Shown here: piece after piece, positions 41,001 to 46,400 of the stretch
How the letters are laid out: each line of letters opens with the position of its first letter
How positions within the stretch are numbered: the stretch's first letter is position 1
Assembly (NCBI GenBank): GCA_013398615.1
Contig: VZSR01003798.1
Coordinates: 13,465,117-13,529,116 of the forward strand
Direction: 5' to 3'
Source: Brachypodius melanocephalos
Taxonomy: Eukaryota; Chordata; Aves; Passeriformes; Pycnonotidae
DNA length: 64,000 nt
Notes under the pieces: generated by a model
Told to the model about the DNA's origin: nothing
What the model saw: the letters and a program-made list of their open reading frames with translations, nothing else
Database searches by the model: none
Translations under genes and position numbers: made by a program

Positions 41001-42015
41001 TAAGAGAAGTTCAGTGCATTTTTCACTTTCTATCGTAGTGGGATGATCCCACCTTTTGTGTAGTGGCAACACTTGGTAGTGATTTTAGGTGGGTAAATGA
41101 AGAATACTGTCTCCACTTAAGAGACAATTGCCTGTGCCGAGGGAATGTAACCTTTGGTCTGGTGAGATGGCACTTTGTTGTTAACAGATTGTTACCCAGA
41201 ACCTTTGACCATGGGTAGATAAAATCTGTTGTAAAGATTTTTATGTACCAGTTAACTGGAATACCTTTTAGATTTCAGGCTTTTAAACACATATACTGGA
41301 TGTAGCTGCAAAATTACTACAATCCTGTCTATAATTATTTTCATCATAGAAAATAAAACTACCAATGTGTCCTAGTGCTTAGTTACAACATGACTTCTGA
41401 TTTGCCTCATCTGTGCTCAGAACTGTTCCAAGACACTTCAAATGCATCTTACCCACATTAGCTTCTAAAATTCCTTTTTTTGTTGTTTGGTTTGGTTTTT
41501 TTTTTTTTTTGGTTTTTTTTTTTTTGTTTTTTGGGGTTTTTTTTTGGTCAATGGCAGTTTAGGAAGGAGCTGGTGAACACCTGATTCACTGTTAACAAGT
41601 CTCAAATGGAAAGCACTATATTGGTGCTGTAGAGTAGCATCAGTTGTATTTACCAGTTCCTGAGTGCCACAGCAAATGTTTTGAATAACTGACCTATGTA
41701 ATATGAAAATGAAGGGATATCTTTTTATTAATAACATGCAAACTGCAGGGTTTTTTAAACCATCAAACAAAACAGCAACAAAGGAAAAAAAAAAAAGAAA
41801 AACAACAAAATAGGTGTTGCTTCAGAACTTAAAAGCTCCTGTCCAAAAGCTTGGTTGTTTCAAGATGTACACTGTGTGACAGCAGATACTAAACACCAGC
41901 ATTGTGTTTTCCTCCCACAGGTGACCCCAAAACCTGGCAGAACAAGTCTCTTCCCGGGGATCCAAACTATCTTGTTGGAGCAAACTGTGTCTCAGTCCTA
42001 ATTGACCACTTCTAA
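2290..42015 (+). CDS. TJP1: Tight junction protein 1 (ZO-1), 27 coding exons, 5' end outside window
   Basis: This is the MAGUK scaffold of tight junctions, also found at adherens and gap junctions. It links claudins, occludin, JAMs and connexins to F-actin. The coding sequence joins 27 exons, all GT-AG. Exon phases agree throughout and the total is 5283 nt, giving 1760 visible residues plus TAA; human ZO-1 is about 1750. Approximate domain order in visible residues: PDZ1 12-100, PDZ2 177-256, PDZ3 410-493, SH3 500-568, GUK-like 600-790, acidic region 795-850, alpha exon 913-996, Tyr/Pro-rich actin-binding tail 997-1608, ZU5 1609-1760. The GUK core reads TIFGPIADVAREKL and lacks a nucleotide-binding GxGKS loop, as expected for MAGUKs. 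The first exon(s) and promoter lie upstream of the window. Identity is very secure; the species is not determined. Confidence 0.98.
2347..6743 (+). other. TJP1: TJP1 intron (4.4 kb)
   Basis: AT-rich intron between the first two PDZ1 exons. The longest ORF is 149 codons on the minus strand at 5899-6348; it lacks any recognisable domain. I saw no repeat family I could name. Confidence 0.8.
6744..6868 (+). CDS. TJP1: TJP1 coding exon b (PDZ1 core)
   Basis: Encodes the PDZ1 carboxylate-binding loop, APGFGFGIAISGGRDNP, followed by SIVISDVLKGGPAEGLLQ. The GFGF motif binds the C-terminal valine of claudins in this family. The exon lies between an acceptor tag and the donor CA|gtaagt; it leaves phase 2, completed by A from the next exon. 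Confidence 0.97.
7084..7186 (+). CDS. TJP1: TJP1 coding exon c (PDZ1 end)
   Basis: Encodes ENDRVAMVNGVSMDNVEHAF then AVQQLRKSGKNAKI, the second helix of PDZ1 that lines its ligand groove. Acceptor gtag at 7080-7083, donor ATC|gtaagt. It leaves phase 0. Only a 215-nt intron separates it from the previous exon. Confidence 0.97.
7187..8610 (+). other. TJP1: TJP1 intron (1.4 kb)
   Basis: Noncoding. An open frame of 135 codons (8256-8663) runs through its end into the next exon in the wrong frame, and it is not a gene. No repeat recognised. Confidence 0.75.
8611..8890 (+). CDS. TJP1: TJP1 coding exon d (PDZ1-PDZ2 linker)
   Basis: Encodes TIRRMKKIQIPVTRPDPDPV, an acidic patch ENEDDSYDEE, then the Arg/Ser-rich linker RDRSASRERSLSPRSDRRSV and the beginning of PDZ2 (KVTLVKSRKNE). 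The many Ser/Arg pairs are typical of the basic, heavily phosphorylated linker of ZO proteins. The donor G|gtaact splits the Glu codon completed by the next exon. Confidence 0.97.
9435..9538 (+). CDS. TJP1: TJP1 coding exon e (PDZ2)
   Basis: Encodes EYGLRLASHIFVKEISQDSL and AARDGNIQEGDVVLK, the core of PDZ2. PDZ2 makes domain-swapped dimers with ZO-1, ZO-2 or ZO-3 and creates the connexin-binding site in this family. Acceptor aaag, donor AAG|gtacag. Confidence 0.97.
9943..10077 (+). mobile_element. CR1 LINE 3'-end fragment
   Basis: The segment reads like a CR1 3' terminus: ctaatgggaggtgtccctgg, then ggttggaactggatg, then ggtcccttccaactgaagcc, ending at ccattctatgat, the remnant of the ATTCTATGA terminal repeat of avian CR1. 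It is strongly 5'-truncated (about 135 nt) and sits in sense orientation in the intron between the two PDZ2 exons (9539-10424). Confidence 0.85.
10425..10593 (+). CDS. TJP1: TJP1 coding exon f (PDZ2 end and linker)
   Basis: Encodes INGTVTENMSLADAKTLIER and SKGKLKMVVQRDERATLLNV, then the linker PDLSDSIHSANASERD. The acceptor is a long pyrimidine tract ending ccag; the donor is G|gtgagt. This completes PDZ2. Confidence 0.97.
10949..11093 (+). CDS. TJP1: TJP1 coding exon g (Arg/Ser-rich linker)
   Basis: Encodes DISEIQSLASDHSNRSHDRP and RRSRSRSPDQRSEPSDHSRH, then SPQQPSNG. This is a low-complexity basic Ser-rich linker between PDZ2 and PDZ3. Acceptor acag, donor AG|gtgatg. Confidence 0.96.
11094..16491 (+). 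other. TJP1: TJP1 intron (5.4 kb)
   Basis: Noncoding, AT-rich, with scattered short open frames. No mobile element, tRNA or exon could be supported by eye. A short GT repeat lies near 16190-16205. Confidence 0.75.
16492..16628 (+). CDS. TJP1: TJP1 coding exon h (linker)
   Basis: Encodes SHRSREDERITKPGAVSTPL, then KNADDISKTVEEVTVERTEK and QTPPLP. This is less conserved linker upstream of PDZ3; mammals have a similar SLRSREEERISKPGAVSTP run. Acceptor ctaatatag, donor G|gtaaac. Confidence 0.95.
16629..19025 (+). other. TJP1: TJP1 intron (2.4 kb)
   Basis: Noncoding, purine-rich in its middle part. Nothing beyond short spurious open frames was seen. Confidence 0.7.
19026..19131 (+). CDS. TJP1: TJP1 coding exon i (linker before PDZ3)
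   Basis: Encodes EPKPVYAQGGQPDVDLPVSP then SDGPLPNSTHEDGML. The sequence is nearly identical to the mammalian linker before PDZ3. Acceptor aatag, donor CG|gtaatg. Confidence 0.96.
19967..20117 (+). CDS. TJP1: TJP1 coding exon j (PDZ3)
   Basis: Encodes RPSMKLVKFRKGDSVGLRLA and GGNDVGIFVAGVLEDSPAAK, then EGLEEGDQILR. The SVGLRLAGG loop is the PDZ3 ligand-binding loop; in this family PDZ3 with SH3 binds JAM-A. Acceptor ttctag, donor AGG|gtatgt. Confidence 0.97.
20643..20751 (+). CDS. TJP1: TJP1 coding exon k (PDZ3 end)
   Basis: Encodes VNNVDFTNIIREEAVLFLLD and LPKGEEVTILAQKKKD, the second half of PDZ3. Acceptor taccag, donor G|gtaaat. The Val codon at the start of SH3 is split across the next intron. 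Confidence 0.97.
21384..21603 (+). CDS. TJP1: TJP1 coding exon l (SH3 domain)
   Basis: Encodes VYRRIVESDVGDSFYIRTHF, then EYEKESPYGLSFNKGEVFRV, VDTLYNGKLGSWLAIRIGKN and HKEVERGIIPNKN. It holds most of the SH3 fold, including the RT loop and the LGSWLAIRIG strand. In ZO proteins SH3 packs against GUK. Acceptor tttcag, donor AG|gtacga. Confidence 0.98.
22001..22185 (+). CDS. TJP1: TJP1 coding exon m (U5 hinge and GUK start)
   Basis: Encodes AEQLASVQYTLPKTAGGDRA, then DFWRFRGLRSSKRNLRKSRE and DLSAQPVQTKFPAYERVVLR. The basic stretch corresponds to the U5 hinge between SH3 and GUK. Acceptor ccttag, donor G|gtatgg. The following intron is only 127 nt. Confidence 0.98.
22313..22408 (+). CDS. TJP1: TJP1 coding exon n (GUK core)
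   Basis: Encodes AGFLRPVTIFGPIADVAREK and LAREEPDIFQIA. This is the MAGUK version of the guanylate-kinase P-loop: the sequence after FGP lacks the GxGKS/T residues needed to bind nucleotide, consistent with a protein-binding pseudo-kinase. Acceptor ttctag, donor A|gtaagt. Confidence 0.98.
22832..22914 (+). CDS. TJP1: TJP1 coding exon o (GUK)
   Basis: Encodes KSEPRDAGSDQRSSGIIRLH then TIKQIIDR. Human ZO-1, as I recall it, has IIDQ at the junction where this sequence has IIDR. Acceptor taccag, donor AGA|gtaagt; a 76-nt poly(A) tract starts 38 nt after the exon end. Confidence 0.97.
22952..23027 (+). repeat. Pure poly(A) tract, 76 nt, with A-rich continuation
   Basis: Seventy-six consecutive A follow a short CA-rich lead, and an interrupted A/C stretch (AAAAC units) continues to about 23054. 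No retroposed body is visible on its 5' side, where the exon donor is only 37 nt away. It may be an expanded A-rich microsatellite, and the exact length in the assembly may be unreliable. Confidence 0.9.
24036..24246 (+). CDS. TJP1: TJP1 coding exon p (GUK)
   Basis: Encodes DKHALLDVTPNAVDRLNYAQ, WYPIVVFLNPDSKQGVKTMR, MRLCPESRKSARKLYERAHK and LRKNNHHLFT. The C-terminal half of GUK, almost invariant in vertebrates. Together with the following acidic region it binds occludin. Acceptor ctacag, donor A|gtaagt. Confidence 0.98.
24771..24871 (+). CDS. TJP1: TJP1 coding exon q (GUK end)
   Basis: Encodes TTINLNSMNEGWYGALKEAI and QQQQNQLVWVSEGK, which ends the GUK fold. Acceptor ttctag, donor AAG|gtaaga, phase 0 out. 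Confidence 0.97.
25796..26149 (+). CDS. TJP1: TJP1 coding exon r (acidic U6 region)
   Basis: Encodes ADGATSDDLDLHDDRLSYLS, the Asp/Glu-rich SDYEDTDTEGGAYTDQELDE, TLNDEVGTPPESAITRSSEP and a more variable end rich in Gln, Pro and Tyr. The acidic part corresponds to the U6 motif that modulates GUK-occludin binding in ZO-1. Phase 0 on both sides, 354 nt; the donor is CCG|gtaaga. Confidence 0.97.
26549..26800 (+). CDS. TJP1: TJP1 alpha cassette exon (alternatively spliced in mammals)
   Basis: Encodes 84 residues beginning KAEASPAVPYLSPSPESNPA, then NVNLTNVRLEEPTAAPYNSY and ending LRDQEPSSLSPHIDPAK. It is phase 0 on both sides (252 nt), so skipping it keeps the frame. It matches in position and sequence the 80-residue alpha motif whose inclusion defines the alpha+ and alpha- isoforms of mammalian ZO-1, which differ between ordinary epithelia and endothelia, Sertoli cells or podocytes. 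Isoform use in this species is inferred, not seen. Confidence 0.93.
27544..28443 (+). CDS. TJP1: TJP1 coding exon t (large Tyr/Pro-rich exon, 900 nt)
   Basis: Encodes exactly 300 residues starting VYRKDPYINEEASRQSYVLK. Short units built round Tyr plus acidic or Arg residues (YDSRPRYEHAP, YEDQHTVGYDAHGRYKPEAQ) recur, followed by a Pro run (VSLPPPPSSQTKPEVLPSNS) and EEEEDPAMKPQSVRSRVKIF. The exon is disordered, evolves faster than the N-terminal half, and begins the region leading to the actin-binding segment. Phase 0 on both sides; donor AAG|gtaaga. Confidence 0.97.
28781..28875 (+). CDS. TJP1: TJP1 coding exon u
   Basis: Encodes PPELAPKPALTSVSGPKPTS and QSQYEHEKTTY. A Pro/Lys-rich disordered segment, like PPEVASKPSGAPIIGPKPTS of mammals. 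Acceptor tttacag, donor AG|gtagat. Confidence 0.94.
29376..29600 (+). CDS. TJP1: TJP1 coding exon v (actin-binding region)
   Basis: Encodes RAPEPQRPQVKPPEDIVRSN, HYDPEEDEEYYRKQLSYFDR, RSFENKPSAQVPASHHSEPT and KPIHSQNQLNFSNYS. The HYDPEEDEEYYRKQLSYFDRRSFE block is near-identical to mammals and lies in the F-actin-binding region of the tail. Acceptor gttag, donor AA|gtaagt, phase 2 out. Confidence 0.96.
29859..30730 (-). mobile_element. CR1 LINE, 5'-truncated, antisense to TJP1, with ORF2 remnant
   Basis: On the minus strand the element ends with a CAATTCTATGAT terminus at the low-coordinate side. Before it are typical CR1 3' signatures: on the plus strand gggcagcctgttccaatg and ttctttcagtgaagaaacgg. 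The minus-strand frame at 30150-30455 contains CVQFWAPHCKEDI and GLEHKSCELQLRELG, matching the C-terminal end of the CR1 ORF2 protein (reverse transcriptase). The frame is broken elsewhere and the element is dead. About 870 nt remain of a full-length CR1 of several kb. Confidence 0.92.
34491..34530 (+). repeat. Perfect 20-bp tandem duplication
   Basis: The unit aaataatatgcttaagatag occurs twice head to tail with no mismatch. It ends 52 nt before the candidate cassette exon, so it may shift the branch-point region of that exon. Confidence 0.95.
34583..34633 (+). CDS. TJP1: Candidate 51-nt TJP1 cassette exon
   Basis: It is flanked by catcacctag and a strong donor TG|gtaaga. Length is divisible by three. 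The upstream exon ends in phase 2 (AA) and the downstream one starts in phase 2, so inclusion is frame-neutral: AA|A TTT ... AAG TG|G reads KFLGSYTSYDYLKRNIKW in place of one Lys, adding 17 residues. There is no stop. The pyrimidine tract contains three UGC elements (ttgctgtttgctttgcc), as seen upstream of SRRM4-dependent neural exons. I do not recall this exon from ZO-1 of other animals, so it is inferred only from the sequence. Confidence 0.45.
35390..35565 (+). CDS. TJP1: TJP1 coding exon w (Pro-rich)
   Basis: Encodes KGKPTDTEPMDRPVGEKRYE, PIPQVTTPPPAPSVQYTQPQ, then SINSPVLSLPAHHKPALSE. The GEKRYEPI core is conserved; the rest is variable Pro/Gln-rich linker. Acceptor aacag, donor G|gtgagc. 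Confidence 0.94.
36233..36674 (+). CDS. TJP1: TJP1 coding exon x
   Basis: Encodes VNSVSDPPPPQNKSAIFRSS, AFYPQKSF-like STFYPQKSFPDKGPVNGTEQ, YNRFSTKPYTSAARPFERKF, ESPKFNHNLLPNEAQHKPEL and ends KPKYQPNNVNAVPKAIPV. Compared with human ZO-1 as I remember it, about 11 residues between NSVS and DPPP are absent, suggesting a different acceptor or a small deletion. Acceptor gttgcag, donor AG|gtgagc. Confidence 0.96.
36675..37931 (+). other. TJP1: TJP1 intron (1.26 kb)
   Basis: Noncoding with T/G-rich runs near 37800-37880 that lead into the pyrimidine tract of the next exon. Nothing else seen. Confidence 0.75.
37932..38149 (+). CDS. TJP1: TJP1 coding exon y (ZU5 start)
   Basis: Encodes SPTALEDEEEEDGHTVVATA, RGVFNSNGGVLSSIETGVSI, IIPQGAIPEGIEQEIYFKVC and RDNSILPPLDKEK. 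The FNSNGGVLSSIETGVSIIIP block is the first half of the ZU5 domain, which in ZO-1 binds partners such as MRCK-beta. Acceptor tttcag, donor G|gtaaca. Confidence 0.98.
38444..38587 (+). CDS. TJP1: TJP1 coding exon z (ZU5, two alternative ends)
   Basis: Encodes GETLLSPLVMCGPHGLKFLK and PVELRLPHC, then ASMTPDGWSFALKSSDSSSG if the distal donor (G|gtatgc at 38588) is used. A proximal donor (CACT|gtgcgt at 38528) ends the exon 60 nt earlier; joining to the last exon then gives LPHCDPKTWQ, the usual human sequence. Both junctions keep the frame, so two ZU5 isoforms differing by 20 residues are encoded. Confidence 0.96.
38528..38533 (+). promoter_or_regulatory. TJP1: Alternative proximal 5' splice site in exon z
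   Basis: The hexamer gtgcgt follows CCACACT. Splicing here to 41921 restores TGT (Cys) and reads HCDPKTW, the form I recall from the reference human protein. The distal gtatgc at 38588 gives the 20-residue-longer form. Site choice is inferred; no transcripts were available. Confidence 0.75.
38588..41920 (+). other. TJP1: TJP1 last intron (3.3 kb)
   Basis: AT-rich. It has a T/G-rich tract at about 41473-41546 and an A-rich tract at about 41783-41810, which are complementary in composition, and a short GT/GC repeat near 39928-39945. No exon could be supported. Confidence 0.75.
41473..41546 (+). repeat. T/G-rich low-complexity tract
   Basis: Runs of up to about 14 T separated by GG or GGGG. 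Its complement-like A-rich tract lies about 240 nt downstream at 41783-41810, so the two could pair in the last intron's RNA. Confidence 0.85.
41921..42015 (+). CDS. TJP1: TJP1 last coding exon (ZU5 end, stop)
   Basis: Encodes DPKTWQNKSLPGDPNYLVGA and NCVSVLIDHF, then TAA at 42013-42015. The C-terminus is identical to mammalian ZO-1 except for a Ser in place of Cys in QNKCLPG. Acceptor cccacag. It completes the ZU5 domain. Confidence 0.98.
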
Positions 42016-43128
42016 ATATTAAGTTAGCTGACTGAGTAAATAATATGAAACTGAGATGGACCTTACATATAAACTGAACCACTCTATCAAGTATTAACTG
42101 TTCTATAAGTGATAATGGATCTTAGTGTTTAAGCATCTTGCTTTAACTAACAATGAATTAGCAAGTACATTCTTTGAACCATGGTCACAATACATGCCAC
42201 AAGCAGGGAGTGTACAGGGGGAACAAGGGGTTTGCAGGTTCTGTATGCTTTGGTTTGGTTGTTCTTGTGTGTTGGGTTTTTTGTTTCTTTTTTGTTGTTG
42301 TTGTTTCTTTTTTTTTTCTCTGTTAAAGGACACTGTTAGTATTTTGTTGTTATCTGAAAGTACCAATGAATTATACACAGAGGAACTAAATTTTTTTCAT
42401 ACTCCAGTGTCAAAACCACAGATTTTGGCCTGTGTTTTTACGACTGTGTGTTTTTAACTCACAAGACTACCTTTTGGTCTCTGGTTTTTAAATGACTTTT
42501 GGTGTATGTGTTCAATGAAATGGCAGTCAGCTTGGGGTAGCACAGTTGAGATGTTTTCCTCTGCTGAGAGGTAATGCAAACACATCTACTTGCTGTAAAT
42601 GGAAACGTCCTGAGAACAGGGGGGAGGGGGAAAAGCATGTGGGATGACTATGGTTCAGATGCCTCTGTGGATTTGTAAATTAACCACATTATTACAGACC
42701 TATTAACCAGCAGGGATGCCTTACCCTCATGTTTTTAATAGTCTTAGCTCTCATAGTTCTCTGTATTAAGTTTGTATGGCTTTTGTGCTTACGTAGATAT
42801 TATATCATGAGAGACTGGGGTGGGGGGGAGCAACAACAACATCAAATTGTGAGTTTGGTTTAGAGAACGAGCATTGTTTGTGTTCATCAGCCAGAAGAGA
42901 ACCAGAAGAAAATGATGGTATGTTTTCTGCTATGCATTTGAAAATTTATAGGTGTTATAGACCGCTTGTATATAATGCGTGCATACCACTTTTGTTTTTG
43001 GTTTGTAAATTAACTTTTATAAGCTTTACCTTTTTATATATATAAATATATATAAAAACAAACAAAGTTTCTTAAGGATATCTTTGTATTCTCATACCTT
43101 TTGAGCCTTGAACTTTGACATCTGCAGC

Positions 43129-43134
43129 AATAAA
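43129..43134 (+). terminator. TJP1: Poly(A) signal AATAAA (proximal)
   Basis: Perfect hexamer 1.1 kb after the stop. It would give a shorter 3' UTR. Confidence 0.55.
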
Positions 43135-43466
43135 GCAGCATTTCTACAATATACGAACGAGGACATTTTTTAAAAATGCACAAAGTTGTTACCTTTTAAA
43201 GTGCTGCATTTAAAGAATATAACTCGGAATTCTCTACTTTGATTAAATTCTTGAAAAGTATCCCTACTGTAATTTGTCATAAGGATGCTGTACTATGTGC
43301 CCTGAAATGTATTTTTTTACTAATAGACAATTTATTACGGCACAATGGCACTACTACTGTTTAGATAATATACCACTGCATTCTGTTAATGAGTTATTAG
43401 CTATTCAGGTGTGGCTGACTTTTTTTTCTCTGCAGTTATTAAAATTACACGTTTCTAAATATACAG

Positions 43467-43492
43467 AATAAAACTGTTTTTAAAATAATAAA
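43467..43492 (+). terminator. TJP1: Paired poly(A) signals AATAAA (distal)
   Basis: Two perfect hexamers, 43467-43472 and 43487-43492, are followed within 40 nt by the T/G-rich ttattgtttctg. This is the best candidate for the main TJP1 mRNA end. Confidence 0.7.
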
Positions 43493-46400
43493 GATGATTG
43501 TAGTACCTTATTGTTTCTGAAATGCATTTATGTGTACATAACACAATTTTGGTTTTATTTTTTCTGTGTAAGTAGACAGCTGGATTCTGCCATGTGTTCA
43601 TGTGTGTAGCAGAGCTCCTTTGTGGAGTCAGTTGGAGCTGTTTGCAGCAGGGCTGCTGAAATGAGGAACTCCAGTGTGGATCCATTGGAATTACTCAGTA
43701 CAAGTAGGAGTGGTAGACTTCTCTCTTTGCTCATGATGTTGGGCTCGTTTACCTGTGACACCCAATCTTCCAAAACCCTTGGGAGTGTTCTAGCATGTAG
43801 ATTTACACGTAGTATAGCTCTACTATTTTAAAGTTATTCCTACAGAATCCCATCACCTGATTGGAGTATTCCATGGCTAACTAGTATTAGTCTATCAGGG
43901 AAAATAAGTTCTAAAAGATATTTTTTACATGCTGGGAAACAGTGCATAACCCTGATGTTTCCTTTCTGTACTTCTACTTGCAAAGCAGTTCTGTTTCTCA
44001 GGCATGACTTAGCTCAGAAGATGCACTTACTGTTGTTACTATTCCTCCTCATGGCTTATCTTGCTCACTAGCAGAGCATGAGACACTGGAGAGTCCTTGG
44101 CCTAGGGTAGGCACTGCTTGACAAAACTAAAATATCAGTGTTATCAACAGTGGTGTAACGAAATTCAAAGCACAGCATCACCTGCTAAGGAGAAGATCAG
44201 GTCTGTCCCAGTCCCACCCAGGCTCATATGGAACACTGCAAAAGGAGTCAGTCGGTCACACTTGGGACACCCTGGCTTTACACTGCATGGACTCTTTACA
44301 GTGCTGTTATTTTGTGTCTTGGGCACCCTGAGTGCAGCATGCTGTAAGGTGTAACTGTCCTGAGTTGATTTTACTGTAGTGATCCAGGTAACATCTTTCT
44401 GCTCTTCTGTTTTTGAAGAGAGTAGGGTTATGCCTTCTATCAAAATGAAAAATAACAGCTTTTGCTCTGTTGTCGTTTCATAAGTGAGGTGAGAAACTGA
44501 TGCTGTTCAAAAATGTGACAGTTCTCTACTGCAGAGCAGCCTGTTGGAGAAATTGTCTTCTGCTGTTTGCCTGTAGGAATACTTGTCAAAGTGTCTGATG
44601 TGAGCCACGTGCATGCCTTCTTTCTTGTTATTTTGGGCTAAAACATGCCCAGTGAAAATAACTAAGCTAAAATAACACATCTATTTTAAAATAATAGTGG
44701 TTTTGAAATCTTTATCCTTGCAAGTGGTTGCAGTCCTTATACATATATTTTATATAGGCTAGACTCTGCAGGAGGTAAGTTTACCTCTAACACTGTAATA
44801 TTGTTTCTATTTACTATTTAATGTCAAGTTCAAAAACTGCATCTCTCAATTCCTCCTATTTGTCTCAGTGATGTCCTGGTCAACTCTGGCCCTGCAAATT
44901 GTACAGAAGTGTTAAAAATGTAAATCTCAGGTCTTGTATTCATTTTTAAGAAGGGCCTTCAGTGCTGGCAACAGACAGGGGATACAGAATTGCTATTTCT
45001 CTCTGATTCAGGTTTTTGGTAAACATCTTTTTATTATTATTTTAATTTTTTCAAGAAAAGTAGTAATACATATTCAGTGATACATACACAGCTACATCTG
45101 CAAAATAATCCATTCCCACCAGCCTGGAGTAGGTGAAGCACATCAGCAATGGTAGGGTGTGGTTGAAGATTCTCTGCTGCAATGTCACCTGGAACAGGTG
45201 ATGGAAATTGAAGCCATACAGCTTTGGAGAATAGAAGTTGGTAAGCATGTCTGAAAAATGTGTTCTTAGTATCTAAGTCACTTGAGGAAGGCATCTGCAG
45301 AAGCCTTGCTGAGTGCCATGGTGGCCTGGGTATGTGTGTACTTCTCTGGCTACTGGCTCCACCCATTGGCAATATCAAATGATTGGGTACAAATAGTTTT
45401 CATTATCTCCAAACTGTGCCTTATGATCTTGCTAGCAAGGACCTGAGAATAAATACATTTAGTATTACATTGTCTTTACAGTATTCTGCACCAATTGTCT
45501 GTTTTATGCAAAAGTTGATGAGCACAGTAGATAGGCTGTGAAAATAAATTACAGCCTGTTAAGGTAAGTGCTGGTTGAAAACATTTTGGTTAAGGTATTG
45601 GTTTCTAAATTATATTAAAAATAAGCAATATTTTATCAGAAAAATTATGGCCTACTTCCCTCTCAGCTTTGGGGCTTAGAATCTGGGGAAGATCTAAGAG
45701 AAACAGGCTGTAGAATTTAAGGAAAATTGGTGCTTCAGTTCAATCCTATTTAAGAGAAAGAGGTACTGTTTTATTATCAGCAAGTAGTTTTATAGTGGTA
45801 GAAACTGTCAGTAAGAACCACTCTGAAAACCCCTCAAGGAAACAGAAAATGTATCTGAATATAAATCAGTGAAAACTAGAAAAGTATTCTACCCATCCAG
45901 TGCATCTTTTCAGTCTGATTTTATGTATATACACAAACACCCCTCAGTACTGCAAAGTCTGAGCTTTGCAGGTGACAGGGGAGGTGTGCTTCTGTAGCTG
46001 AGTCCTGTTCACCTCCCAGAGGATCCATTGGACATTTTGGGGTGGTCAGAATGCATATCTACCACAGAACTTGGCATGCTTTGAACTTTTACTGGATTTT
46101 CATAGTGATTAGGAATAGTTTTAATATGGTTTTGAGGGTTGTCGATCACATAATAATGTGTATGTAATTGGACTCCTCTTGGCAAACAGGAAAAACAAAG
46201 GTAATCACCTGTTTGTGAACAAAAAAACCACTTCTTAAAATAAGAAGTTTGCTTTCTCACACCGTGAAAGAAAATGAATATATAATTATAAACACTTCAG
46301 TGTTTCTATACTATTTGTGTTAGATTTCCTTTGTGCAGGCTTCTGCACAGTGAGAACTCCATCAGAGCTCCTGTGCAGTGTATATGTAACACAGATCAGT

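Larger units (their letters stand above)
42016..43510 (+). other. TJP1: TJP1 3' untranslated region
   Basis: About 1.5 kb from the stop to the last AATAAA cluster. It contains T-rich stretches (42285-42320), an AU repeat (about 43035-43060) and a Pumilio-type TGTATATA at 42967-42974. Poly(A) signals lie at 43129, 43467 and 43487. The end coordinate is approximate, set by the last signal and the GT-rich sequence after it. Confidence 0.75.
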
